A stretch of 64,000 nucleotides of DNA, from the NCBI RefSeq assembly GCF_011320075.1, contig NZ_JAANPA010000007.1:21291-85290 (forward strand), written 5' to 3'. The notes below the pieces were generated by a model, which saw only the letters and a list, made by a program, of their open reading frames with translations, was not told the DNA's origin and made no database searches. Position 1 is the stretch's first letter, and each line of letters begins with the position of its first letter. Both the position numbers and the translations under genes were made by a program. Below are positions 36,759 through 45,001 of the stretch, piece after piece. Source of the stretch: Sphingosinicella sp. YJ22 (GTDB lineage: Bacteria > Pseudomonadota > Alphaproteobacteria > Sphingomonadales > Sphingomonadaceae).

Positions 36759-37807
36759 CTCGGGCTCCGGCGGTCAGCGTGGTGCTGCCGGTCCATAACG
36801 GCCGCGCCTTCGTCGAGAGCAGCATCCGCTCCATCCTTGCCCAGGATTTCGCCGATTTCGAGCTGGTCGTCGGTGACGACGGCTCGGATGACGGCACGAG
36901 CGAGGTGCTGGCGAGGCTGGCCGCCGAGGACGACCGCATCCGCGTTCTGCGCCGGCCGACCAAGTCCGGGCTCGCGGGCAGCGCCAATTGGGTCGTTTCC
37001 GAGGCGCGCGCGCCGCTGGTCGCGATCGCCCATGCCGACGATATTTGCGACCCGTCGCGCCTGCGCCGCCAGGTCGCGCTGCTCGCCCGGCGGCCGGACG
37101 CGGTCCTGGTCGGCGCGCTCGCCGACGGCATCGACCCGCGCGGGCGATGCGTGCAGCCGGCCAATCTGTCGCGTCTGCTCAAGCCCTCGTCCTTCGCTCC
37201 GTTCGCCCATTCCACCGTCATGTTCCGGGCCGAGGCCTTTTCGCGCGCCGGCGGCTACCGCTCCCAGGCCGATGCGTGGGAGGATCTCGACCTCTATTGG
37301 CGCATGGCGGAGGAGGGACGGATCCTGGTCATTCCCGAGGTGCTGGCGCGTTATCGCCACTCGGCGTCGAGCATTCGCGAGCGTCATGGCGACCGGATCG
37401 AGCAGGCGCTCGACGTGATGTACCGGTCGGCGGCGCTTCACGGCCAAGGGCGCGACTGGTCGCCGCTGCTCGGCAGGCCAAGTGCCGGGCGGATCCACCC
37501 GCGCATCTTCGTCGCCCGTTCCTGGGTGCGGCTGTGGAGCGGGCGGCGCAGTCATGTCTTCGGACGGATGCTGCGGCGCGCGGCGCTCCGGCCGAACCTC
37601 GTGTCGGCTCAGGCGCTCGCGTTCGTGACTTGGGCTACCGTGAGCCCGCGCTCACTGCGCCTGCTCCTCCAGCTGATCGGCAAGGCGCGCAATGCGCGGG
37701 TGCGCCACAGGCTGACCGGACTTGAGTTCGTCGAGTGGGAGATGGCGCCGCGCGATCCCGATGCCGTGACCGCATCCGCGCAATACCCCGCCGCGGCCGC
37801 GCGCTAG
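36755..37807 (+). CDS. family 2 glycosyltransferase
   Basis: A 350-aa GT-A enzyme: VSVVLPVHNGRAFVESSIRSILAQ, ELVVGDDGSDDGT (nucleotide-binding), IAHADDICDPSRL (the DxD position reads ADD) and WEDLDLYWRMAEEG. No membrane segments are evident. The GTG start at 36755 has AGGAGG 7 nt upstream and overlaps the previous stop. It is very similar in plan to the next gene, as if they arose by duplication. It probably builds a short glycan with its neighbours. Confidence 0.87.
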   Translation: MTRAPAVSVVLPVHNGRAFVESSIRSILAQDFADFELVVGDDGSDDGTSEVLARLAAEDDRIRVLRRPTKSGLAGSANWVVSEARAPLVAIAHADDICDPSRLRRQVALLARRPDAVLVGALADGIDPRGRCVQPANLSRLLKPSSFAPFAHSTVMFRAEAFSRAGGYRSQADAWEDLDLYWRMAEEGRILVIPEVLARYRHSASSIRERHGDRIEQALDVMYRSAALHGQGRDWSPLLGRPSAGRIHPRIFVARSWVRLWSGRRSHVFGRMLRRAALRPNLVSAQALAFVTWATVSPRSLRLLLQLIGKARNARVRHRLTGLEFVEWEMAPRDPDAVTASAQYPAAAAR

Positions 37808-37809
37808 CC

Positions 37810-38853
37810 TTGGCCGGCCCGCCGCCGCTCAGCGTCGTCATGCCCGCGCGCAATGTCGAGCAATGGGCGCAGCAGGCGGTGCGCAGCATCCTTCGCCAGA
37901 CCTTCTCCGATTTCGAGCTGATCATCCTCGACGACGCGTCCGAAGACGGGACACGCGCGCTGCTGCGGCGCCTGGCGGCTGAAGATGCGCGGATTCGGCT
38001 GTTCGAGAAGGACGCGCGGCTCGGGCCGGTCGGCAGCTCCAATTTCGTCGTCGAGCAGGCGCGGGCGCCGATCGTCGCCCGCATGGACGCCGACGACGTC
38101 GCCGCGCCCGAACGCCTCGCCAGGCAAATGGCCGCGCTTGCCGAACGCCCCGATGCGGTGTTGGTCGGGGTGCTGGCCGAGACGATCGACGATAGCGGGC
38201 GGCGCGTGCGGCCAGCCAGCTATGCGCCGCTGCTGCACCCCACCGAGATGGCGCCCTTCCCGCACACTTCGATCATGTTTGGCAAGGCTGCGTTCGAACG
38301 GATCGGCGGCTACCGCGCCGGCGCGGCGAAATGGGAGGATGTCGACCTGTTCCTGCGCATGGCGGAGGCGGGCGCGGTGCTGGTCGTGCCGGAGCCGCTC
38401 ATGGCGGTCCGGCAGACCGGCAAGAGCACGCGCTTCGCGGACGGGCAGCGCGATCTCCACGAGGCGATCGGCAAGATGTACGACTGCCTCGCCGCCTACC
38501 GGCGCGGTGAGGATTATGCGCCGCTGCTCACGCGGGACAGGCGGGGCGGCAGGCTGGATCCGCGCGTCTTCCTGTCGGGCGGATCGTCCTCACTGTGGGC
38601 CGGGCGACGCCCCGGCGTGCTTGGGCCGATGCTGAGGACCGGCCGTCTGCGCGTCCGCCCGCGCGACGCCGCCTTGCTCGCCTGGGCCACGGCCGCCGAG
38701 ATCAGCCCGCGCGCCCTGCGCTTAGCGATGCGCAACCTGCTCGCGCTGCGCAATCGCCGCGCGCGACGCCGGCTTGGCGCCGCCGCGATCATCGAGTGGC
38801 GGCCCCAGCCGGCCGCTCGGCGAACAGCCAGTCATAAGGAAGTGGCGGACTGA
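37810..38853 (+). CDS. second family 2 glycosyltransferase
   Basis: A 347-aa GT-A enzyme, paralogous to the preceding one (LSVVMPARNVEQWAQQAVRSIL, ELIILDDASEDGT, VARMDADDVAAPERL with an intact DADD, WEDVDLFLRMAEAG). The TTG at 37810, 2 nt after the upstream stop, is favoured because the first ATG would remove the first beta strand. The 3' end overlaps the convergent FkbM methyltransferase by 65 nt; both frames are conserved-looking there. Confidence 0.83.
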   Translation: MAGPPPLSVVMPARNVEQWAQQAVRSILRQTFSDFELIILDDASEDGTRALLRRLAAEDARIRLFEKDARLGPVGSSNFVVEQARAPIVARMDADDVAAPERLARQMAALAERPDAVLVGVLAETIDDSGRRVRPASYAPLLHPTEMAPFPHTSIMFGKAAFERIGGYRAGAAKWEDVDLFLRMAEAGAVLVVPEPLMAVRQTGKSTRFADGQRDLHEAIGKMYDCLAAYRRGEDYAPLLTRDRRGGRLDPRVFLSGGSSSLWAGRRPGVLGPMLRTGRLRVRPRDAALLAWATAAEISPRALRLAMRNLLALRNRRARRRLGAAAIIEWRPQPAARRTASHKEVAD

Positions 38854-39445
38854 TCGCGAAACCGGCGCTTTCGAGGATCGCCGTCACCTTGGCGCGGGTC
38901 CTGAACTGCTCGCCGTCGCCGCGATCGGCCCGGAAGTCATGGACTGCGACCGCGACCCGCGCGACGTCCGCCAGGTCGATATGGTCGAGCAGGGCGACTT
39001 CGGCGCCCTCGGCGTTGATCTTGAGCAGGTCGACCCGCTCGATCGCGAAGCGCCGCTTGAAGTCCGGCCATTGCACATTGGCGACATGCACCGGGCCGCT
39101 GTCGCTGATCGCGGCGTCCAGCCCCTCGCGGGTCGGGGTGATCCGCACCGGAGCGTCGCCGATGGCGAGACCGAAGGCTTGATAGCCTTCGGGAAGGCCG
39201 GCGAAGGTCAGCGACAGGCATTCATAGACCCAGGGCTGGATGTCGTTGGCGACGTAGCGGACGCCCGGCGAGCGCGCCGCCAGCATCGCCGCCTCGATGC
39301 CGAGGCCAGCCCCGATATCGACCACGCAGTCGCTTCCGGTCGGCAAATAGCGGTTGAAATAGACCGTCTCGAACCAGAGCCGGCGGTCGGCCGCGCGCGG
39401 CGCCTCGCCGACGAAGCGAAGGAAGACTAGCCAGCCGTCGACCAT
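38789..39445 (-). CDS. FkbM family methyltransferase
   Basis: A 218-aa SAM-dependent methyltransferase. Motif I is CVVDIGAGLGIEAAMLAARSP, and the FkbM signature VDLLKINAEGAEVALLDH lies in the second half, ending with the typical VAVHDFR. Such enzymes O-methylate sugars or other small molecules. It faces the glycosyltransferase operon and may decorate the same product. In-frame codons continue upstream without a usual start codon, so the ATG at 39445 is used although the N-terminus looks slightly short. Confidence 0.8.
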   Translation of the reverse strand: MVDGWLVFLRFVGEAPRAADRRLWFETVYFNRYLPTGSDCVVDIGAGLGIEAAMLAARSPGVRYVANDIQPWVYECLSLTFAGLPEGYQAFGLAIGDAPVRITPTREGLDAAISDSGPVHVANVQWPDFKRRFAIERVDLLKINAEGAEVALLDHIDLADVARVAVAVHDFRADRGDGEQFRTRAKVTAILESAGFAISPPLPYDWLFAERPAGAATR

Positions 39446-39534
39446 GTAATAAAGATGGCCGGTCGCCGCATCGCGACGAATGCCGAGCAGAGCGCGGCGG
39501 ACAACGCGTTTCAGCGCCCAGGGGAGCGGAATCC

Positions 39535-39711
39535 TCAGCGCCGGCCCGCCAGCCAGACGATCAGGACGAGCAGGAGGCCGACGCCAAGGCCGGCGAGTGC
39601 GCCGATCGTCGGTTCGCCCCGGGCGATTCCGATTGCGGCCCCGGCGACGATGGCGAGAGCGAGCATGGAGCCGCCGGCGGCGCTGCCCCGGCGTGGTTCG
39701 GGATCGGTCAT
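39535..39711 (-). CDS. small membrane protein, 58 aa
   Basis: MTDPEPRRGSAAGGS followed by two hydrophobic segments, MLALAIVAGAAIGIARG and IGALAGLGVGLLLVLIVWLAG, ending in RR. Probably a small inner-membrane hairpin protein. The family was not recognised. It lies upstream of the FkbM gene on the same strand, 89 nt away. Confidence 0.6.
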   Translation of the reverse strand: MTDPEPRRGSAAGGSMLALAIVAGAAIGIARGEPTIGALAGLGVGLLLVLIVWLAGRR

Positions 39712-39851
39712 GACCAAGCTATGGCAGCCGCTGGGCCCGCGTTCCAGCGCCGGAATATGCTCAACAACTTGTTGAACATGGCTGTGCGGCACTTCGTAAG
39801 CCCGCGCCGCCTAAAGGTCGGTCCATCCCATCGTTCACAGGTAGTTGCGTC

Positions 39852-40064
39852 TTGCACCTTCACGTCCACCTGCCCGACGCCGCCGCCGCCGCCGAGGCGG
39901 CCGAGCTCATCGATCAGTTCGGCGGATTCGCGGCCGACGAGGCGGCGGCGCGCGCCAGCCGCAGCCGCGATCTCGGCAACGTCATCCATTATTGCCGGTG
40001 GCGGCAGATCCAGCGGCTGATCGAGGTGCTCGGCGAAGACCCGGCGGACTCGACCCTGCACTGA
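39852..40064 (+). CDS. conserved small protein, 70 aa
   Basis: MHLHVHLPDAAAAAEAAELI then SRSRDLGNVIHYCRWRQIQRLIEVL: a small soluble protein with an Ala-rich helix and a WRQIQR motif. The start is a TTG. The character of the protein (ordered, conserved-looking, no low-complexity shadow) supports coding; the function is unknown. It is convergent with the TIR gene. Confidence 0.6.
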   Translation: MHLHVHLPDAAAAAEAAELIDQFGGFAADEAAARASRSRDLGNVIHYCRWRQIQRLIEVLGEDPADSTLH

Positions 40065-40083
40065 GGGCCGCAGGGCCGCCCCG

Positions 40084-41112
40084 TCAATCGCAGCGGAACA
40101 GGGAGCCGTCGCCGGTGCGGACCTCGTCGCGGCCGACGCGGGCGAGGGTCGAGCGGGTCACTTCCTCGTCCATCTCCGCGACCAACGTGCGGCCGTCCTC
40201 GATCGACCAGGTGCCCCGTTCGCCGGAGGCGGTGACGAGATCGCCGTTGGAGTCGAAGCGGATCGGCTCGCCGCAATCCTCATCGTAGCTCCACGCGCCC
40301 GCGAACCAGGTCTCGGTCACCGTGGCGGGCGACCGCATTGACACCGCGAAATAGATCAGCGCGATCAGCAGCACCGCGCCGACGCCGCCAAGGGCGAGGA
40401 ACAGGGGCAGCTTGCTCGGCTTGCCGGGCTCGGCGGGCATTGGCTCGTGCGGCTGAGCGCCGGTGTCTGCAGCCCCACTGCCGGGCGCCTCGCTCCGGGG
40501 AGGGCGGGCGGGGACGGAGCGGTCGAGCGAGACCGGCGGCAGCGGCGGGGGTGGGGCCGGCGGCGGAGGCGTGCTCTTGGCCTTGGTGATGTCGACCGCC
40601 GGCTTGGCTTCCGGCTCGTCGATCGACACCGTGCCCGTCTTGGGCGTGCCGTTCTGCGCCTGGACCTGAAGGTCGCGCGCCTTCAATGCGATTCGGTCGA
40701 TCGCCTCGTCGCGTTGCTCGAGCCAGTCGATCCATTGCGACGCGGCGAGGTGATAGCTGAGTTCGCCCGGGTCGATCCGCTCCAGCCGCAGCGGGATGAT
40801 CGCCTTGCCGAGCTGGTCGGCGAGGATCAACTCGCGCTCGACGTGGCGGCTCTTGGCCGAATTGGAGCAGAACAGCAGCAGCACCGCGCTCGATTCGCCG
40901 ATCGCCTGGGGAATGGCGCGGGCGAAGGACGCACCGGGCTCGACGTCGCGCGGCGCGATCCAGCAGCGCACGCCCTTGATGTTCAGCGCCCGCTCGACAT
41001 GCTCGGCCACTTCGAGCTTGGACGAGTGGTGGCTGACGAAGAGCATCGGCGACTTGTCGCGGCTCACCATCCCCTCCCCGAAGGAGCTGCTTCCACCGCC
41101 TGTCGTCGCCAT
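40084..41112 (-). CDS. membrane-anchored TIR domain protein
   Basis: A 342-aa protein with an N-terminal TIR domain (about residues 22-140): MLFVSHHSSKLEVAEHVERAL, VRCWIAPRDVEPGASFARAI, and SRHVERELILADQLGKAIIPL with a candidate catalytic Glu (E94, or E92). A Pro-rich linker (about 180-210) is followed by one transmembrane helix (about 235-258, LPLFLALGGVGAVLLIALIYFAVS) and a short periplasmic C-terminal domain with Cys280 and Cys341. TIR domains can hydrolyse NAD or make signalling nucleotides. It follows the cyclase gene in one operon: the stop and start share one base (TAATG). Confidence 0.85.
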   Translation of the reverse strand: MATTGGGSSSFGEGMVSRDKSPMLFVSHHSSKLEVAEHVERALNIKGVRCWIAPRDVEPGASFARAIPQAIGESSAVLLLFCSNSAKSRHVERELILADQLGKAIIPLRLERIDPGELSYHLAASQWIDWLEQRDEAIDRIALKARDLQVQAQNGTPKTGTVSIDEPEAKPAVDITKAKSTPPPPAPPPPLPPVSLDRSVPARPPRSEAPGSGAADTGAQPHEPMPAEPGKPSKLPLFLALGGVGAVLLIALIYFAVSMRSPATVTETWFAGAWSYDEDCGEPIRFDSNGDLVTASGERGTWSIEDGRTLVAEMDEEVTRSTLARVGRDEVRTGDGSLFRCD

Positions 41113-42863
41113 TACCGTCTCCCCTCACGCGCGGTCAGTCGGTACATTGGGAACGTCCCGCACTTTTTTGCAAGGTCGATCCGCCCGACATAGCGGCAGC
41201 GGAAGCGCTCGGGCGCGTACAGGGCGAGCATCGCGGCGAAGGATTCGGTCACGTAAACCGTGTTCGGCGGGGTCACCGGCTCGATCCGCGCCGCCCGCGA
41301 CACTTCGGTGCCCTGGAAATTGGGCCGGCCGGTGACCCGGTCGGTGGTCTCGTAGACCGAGCCGAAATGGACGGCGATGCGCATGCCACCCTGGTCCGGA
41401 GGGAGGCCGAGCAGCGCCGGGTCGACCTCCATCAGCGTCCGCTGCAGCTCGAGGGCGACATCGGCGCCGGGGCCGGCGCCATCGACGACCGCATGCAGGG
41501 CGTCGCCCCAGGTGTTGGCGGCAATCACGGCGGGATCGTGGGCGGCAAGCACCTCGGAGATCCGGCCCATCACCTCGGTGTCGAAGGCGGGCAGAGCGGA
41601 CTCGGTCAGCTGCGAGTAGCCCGCATAATCGGTGAACAGGATCGAGGCGAGGCGGCGCGGAAAGGGCGGGGGATCGCCCGCCGGCGGCCTCGGATAGCCG
41701 CGATCGACGCCCTCGGGCGCAATCACCACCGTCTCCCCGCCATGGTCGCGCCACAGCCGGACGTCGGCGGCGGTGCCGACCGGGCCGCCGGGGCTGCCGT
41801 CCCACAAGGCGAGCTGGAAGCAGCGGGTTGCGAGATGCTGGCCGCGCAGGCGCGCCATGCCCATGGCAACCGCCGCGCCATAGGCGAACAGGGACGGGTC
41901 GTTGACGAACTCCATCTCGGTCGCGAAGCTGACTCGCCGCGCGCCGGCGAGGACCTTTTCGAAGCGCTCGACCCAAGCCTCGCCCGCGGGCCGCACGGAC
42001 TGGGCGATGAAGTCGGCCCTGGCGCAAGGCAGGACGATGTGGAGCTCGCCGCCGCGCTCGAGGACCGTCTCGGCGACCAGGATGTCGGCGCCCGCCGCCG
42101 CCGATCCGAAGGCATGGGCGGCCTTGCGCTCGTCGAGGATGGCGGCGATCCGCTGCTTGAGCCGCCGTTCGGTCTCCGAGTCGGCCATGAAGATGTGGCC
42201 GACATAATGGAAGGCCGAGGGCGGGCGGATCGCGTCGAGCAGCGTCTCACGCTCGGCGTCCGCGACTCCGGCGGCATCGGCGACGAGCTTGAGCTGGCGC
42301 AGGGTCCCGGCCTGGTCGCCGAAATTGGCGCCCGGCAGGGCCACCGCCTCGCGCAGCGCCTCGGTCGCGGCCGGAGTGTCGCCGAGGATCAGCAGCGCCT
42401 CGCCGCGGGTAGCGCCGCAATAATAATCCTTCGGCTCAGTCACGTTGGGCAGGGTCAGGATCTTCCCGGCGAGCTGGCGCGCCTCGTCGGCCTGGCCGGT
42501 CAGCAGCGCGAGCGAGGCGGCGTTGATGCCCGGATAGGAATCGCCGGTCTCCTCGAAGATCCGGCGATAGGCATAATAGGCGCCGGCCAGCTCCTCCTGC
42601 GAACCGGCCTCGATGCCGCGGTCCTTGAGCAGCCGCGCGCCCAGCGCGCGCTTGTCGGGATCGTCGCTGCAGTCGAGGCCGTGGGCGTGATAGAGCGACA
42701 GCGCCCGCTCGGTGTCGCCCATCCGCGCCAGCGCCAGCGCCTGCTCGTGCTTGAGGTCTTCGGAAGGATCGCCGTCGGCGATCGCCCGAGCGGCGATGTC
42801 ATAGGCGCCGAACAGGTCGCCGCGCTTGCGCGCCTCCCGCGCCTCCCTGACCGCGTCGCTCAT
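41112..42863 (-). CDS. TPR-like/class III nucleotide cyclase protein
   Basis: A 583-aa protein. The N-terminal part (about residues 1-230) has TPR-like helical repeats of the TRAFs-binding/TPR-S type (EARKRGDLFGAYDIAARAI, GLDCSDDPDKRALGARLLKD, LAGAYYAYRRIFEETGDSYPG). A middle alpha/beta region follows (about 235-390, AAGADILVAETVLERGGELHIVLPC). A class III adenylate/guanylate cyclase domain occupies about 400-575. The metal-binding Asp residues are present (D412 in FTDYAGYSQL, D454 in NTWGDAL), but the transition-state Asn/Arg region reads EVSRAARIE, with Ser in the Asn position. Specificity and activity are therefore uncertain. The TIR gene is coupled downstream. Confidence 0.85.
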   Translation of the reverse strand: MSDAVREAREARKRGDLFGAYDIAARAIADGDPSEDLKHEQALALARMGDTERALSLYHAHGLDCSDDPDKRALGARLLKDRGIEAGSQEELAGAYYAYRRIFEETGDSYPGINAASLALLTGQADEARQLAGKILTLPNVTEPKDYYCGATRGEALLILGDTPAATEALREAVALPGANFGDQAGTLRQLKLVADAAGVADAERETLLDAIRPPSAFHYVGHIFMADSETERRLKQRIAAILDERKAAHAFGSAAAGADILVAETVLERGGELHIVLPCARADFIAQSVRPAGEAWVERFEKVLAGARRVSFATEMEFVNDPSLFAYGAAVAMGMARLRGQHLATRCFQLALWDGSPGGPVGTAADVRLWRDHGGETVVIAPEGVDRGYPRPPAGDPPPFPRRLASILFTDYAGYSQLTESALPAFDTEVMGRISEVLAAHDPAVIAANTWGDALHAVVDGAGPGADVALELQRTLMEVDPALLGLPPDQGGMRIAVHFGSVYETTDRVTGRPNFQGTEVSRAARIEPVTPPNTVYVTESFAAMLALYAPERFRCRYVGRIDLAKKCGTFPMYRLTAREGRR

Positions 42864-42932
42864 CCCCTCAACCCCGCGATGTGACGCCGAACCATGGCCG
42901 ATCCGGGAAGCGCCGCCAAGGTCGGCGGGGCT

Positions 42933-43553
42933 TCAGGCGCGACGTTGCTCCACCACTTCGATGGCGGCCGCAACTGCCTGTTCGGCGCTCATCGCGCTGG
43001 TGTCGAGAATGTGGGCGTCATGCGCGGGCTTGAGCGGCGCTTCCGCGCGGCCCGAATCGCGCTCGTCGCGGGCGCGGATGTCGGCCAGGACGTCCTCATA
43101 ATGGACGTTGAGGCCGAAGCCGACGAGCTCGGCGAAGCGTCGCTTGGCGCGCACCTCCGGAGCCGCGGTGACGAACAATTTGGCCTCGGCCCGGGGCGCG
43201 ATGACGGTGCCGATGTCGCGCCCGTCGAGGACGGCGCCGCCGGGCGACGCCGCAAACGTGCGCTGGCGCTCCAGCAGGGCCTCGCGAACCATCTTGTAGG
43301 CGCTGATCCGCGAGGCGATTCCGCCGACCGTCTCGCCCTTGAGCTCGGGGTCAGCGAAATCGATCTGCGAGATGTCGCAGGCGCGGACCGCGGAAAATTC
43401 GCTTTCCGGGTCGCCGCCGGCCTGAAGCAGGTTGAGGGCGACCGCGCGGTAGAGCAGCCCGGTATCGAGGTGAGGCAGGCCGTAATGCCTGGCGAGCGCA
43501 CGGGCGATTGTGCCCTTGCCGCTTGCCGCGGGTCCGTCGACGGCGATGATCAT
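42933..43553 (-). CDS. cmk: cytidylate kinase
   Basis: A 206-aa (d)CMP kinase that phosphorylates CMP/dCMP to the diphosphates. The P-loop is DGPAASGKGTIAR, the CMP-binding region is LDTGLLYRAVAL and LDGRDIGTVIAPRA, and the lid-like RDERDSGRAEAPLKPA follows. The ATG at 43553 gives the canonical N-terminus MIIAVDGPAASG. It is in the same direction as the cyclase-TIR operon, with a 69-nt gap. Confidence 0.95.
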   Translation of the reverse strand: MIIAVDGPAASGKGTIARALARHYGLPHLDTGLLYRAVALNLLQAGGDPESEFSAVRACDISQIDFADPELKGETVGGIASRISAYKMVREALLERQRTFAASPGGAVLDGRDIGTVIAPRAEAKLFVTAAPEVRAKRRFAELVGFGLNVHYEDVLADIRARDERDSGRAEAPLKPAHDAHILDTSAMSAEQAVAAAIEVVEQRRA

Positions 43554-43692
43554 GGGCGGGGCGGGGGCGCGGCGGCAGACATGCGCGGGGCTTTTGACAG
43601 CGGCACCTGCCTGTGGCAAGGCGCCCGCCGATCCGGCGCCGACGCCTCAACCTGAGAGCGGCCCAAGTTTCTGTTACTGGAGATATTCACCC

Positions 43693-44019
43693 ATGGTGAA
43701 GCCTGAATGGGGCACCAAGCGGACCTGTCCCAAATGCTCGGCCCGTTTCTATGACCTCGGCAAGGAGGATCCGGTCACCTGCATCGAGTGCGGCGTGAAC
43801 TGGTATCCCGAGCCCGTGCTGAAGTCGAAGCAGCCGCTTCCGTACGAGACCGCCAAGCCCGAGAAGGAAAAGGAAACCGCGGATTCCGATCTCGCGGGCG
43901 ACGATCTCGAGATCGACGTCGACGAAGAAGCCGAGGAGAATCCGGACGACGAGGTCGATCTCGGCGGCGACGACGATATCGGCGTGGCGGGCGCCAAGGA
44001 CGAGGACGAGGAGGCGTAA
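43693..44019 (+). CDS. FYDLN acid family protein (TIGR02300)
   Basis: A 108-aa protein. The N-terminal zinc-ribbon-like portion CPKCSARFYDLGKEDPVTCIECG has CxxC pairs and the FYDL motif, and the C-terminal half is very acidic (DDLEIDVDEEAEENPDDEVDLGG). This is typical of alphaproteobacteria, where it is near-universal with unknown function. It is divergent from cmk. Confidence 0.92.
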   Translation: MVKPEWGTKRTCPKCSARFYDLGKEDPVTCIECGVNWYPEPVLKSKQPLPYETAKPEKEKETADSDLAGDDLEIDVDEEAEENPDDEVDLGGDDDIGVAGAKDEDEEA

Positions 44020-44119
44020 GCTTCCTCAAAAAAAGGGCGGGCGAACGGCTTGCGCGCCGCGCCCGCCTTGCCTAAATGCGCGCTTCCGGCCGGAACCCAG
44101 CGGCCGGTGACGAAGGTGT

Positions 44120-44195
<76 letters not shown>

Positions 44196-44307
44196 GCCTT
44201 CTCTAAAGCTACGGCTGGCGAGCCTTCTTGCCATCGCCAACAATCCCAGTCGCTGTTCCGATGACGGATCGCGCGCTATGCTCGTCTCTCTTTGGGGGAG
44301 GGCGGCG

Positions 44308-44724
44308 ATGCGCGGCGGTGCGGTCCTGATTCTTTCATGTCTCGTGCTGCTCGCCGGCTGCGGCGAGCGCTTTCCGATCGGCGAGCGGCTGTGGCCCGGC
44401 TCCTATGGGCCGCCCTACGGCGCCGACCTTTACCGGCCGCATCACGCCGAACATGTCGCCAGCGGCGAGCGCCACGCCGCCTTCCTTGGCGAGGAGAGCC
44501 GCCGCTACGCCTCCCACGACGCGTGCAACGCGGCGATGCGGCGGCTGCTCTCCGTGCCGGGCGGGGCGCATCACGGGCCGGTGGCGATCTCGCCGCTCGA
44601 GACGGTCGGCCATCACAGCGATCACGGCATCACCCACGAATATCGTTGCACCGGCTCCACGCTGAGCCAGCGCGCGTGGCGGTCGGGCGGAGCCCATGGC
44701 GAGGGTCACGCGCCGGCGCATTGA
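44308..44724 (+). CDS. putative lipoprotein
   Basis: A 138-aa protein with a lipoprotein signal peptide ending in the lipobox LLAGC (cleavage before Cys about residue 14). The mature part is His- and Gly-rich (YRPHHAEHVASGERHAAFLG, TVGHHSDHGITHEYRC) and may bind metal; it has two or three further Cys residues. Function unknown. The ATG has a GGGGGAGG ribosome-binding site. It is located 112 nt after tRNA-Ala. Confidence 0.75.
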   Translation: MRGGAVLILSCLVLLAGCGERFPIGERLWPGSYGPPYGADLYRPHHAEHVASGERHAAFLGEESRRYASHDACNAAMRRLLSVPGGAHHGPVAISPLETVGHHSDHGITHEYRCTGSTLSQRAWRSGGAHGEGHAPAH

Positions 44725-44821
44725 TACCTTGCGGTGCCGGGCTGTTCCGCCTCGGCACGACCCACAGAAATCGAAGTTAACGCGATTGCGCCGCTGGTAA
44801 ACAAATCGTTAAACCCCGGGA

Positions 44822-45001
44822 ATGACCCGGCTCGTCCCCATCGTGAAGCGGCGCACCCGCAACCCCGGCAGTTTTCCGCGCGCAATCGCCATTGCGCAGC
44901 CGGTGGACCTGGAAATCGCGCCCGCCTGGCTCGAGGACGCCAGGCTGTTCGCGATGGGCTGGGTCGCCGGCCTGATCGTGTTCGGCACCTTCCTCGCCTG
45001 A
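44822..45001 (+). CDS. small single-pass membrane protein, 59 aa
   Basis: MTRLVPIVKRRTRNPGSF, then a neutral stretch and a C-terminal hydrophobic segment (DARLFAMGWVAGLIVFGTF). It stops 1 nt before the convergent YcaQ-like gene stop. The ribosome-binding site is weak (CGGGA). A basic N-terminus and a clean hydrophobic helix suggest a real small protein, but conservation could not be tested. Confidence 0.45.
   Translation: MTRLVPIVKRRTRNPGSFPRAIAIAQPVDLEIAPAWLEDARLFAMGWVAGLIVFGTFLA

Noticed and set aside
40084..42863. A Thoeris system
   Set aside because: A TIR protein is present but there is no ThsA (SIR2/SLOG or TM-Macro) partner; the neighbour is a class III cyclase with a TPR-like region.
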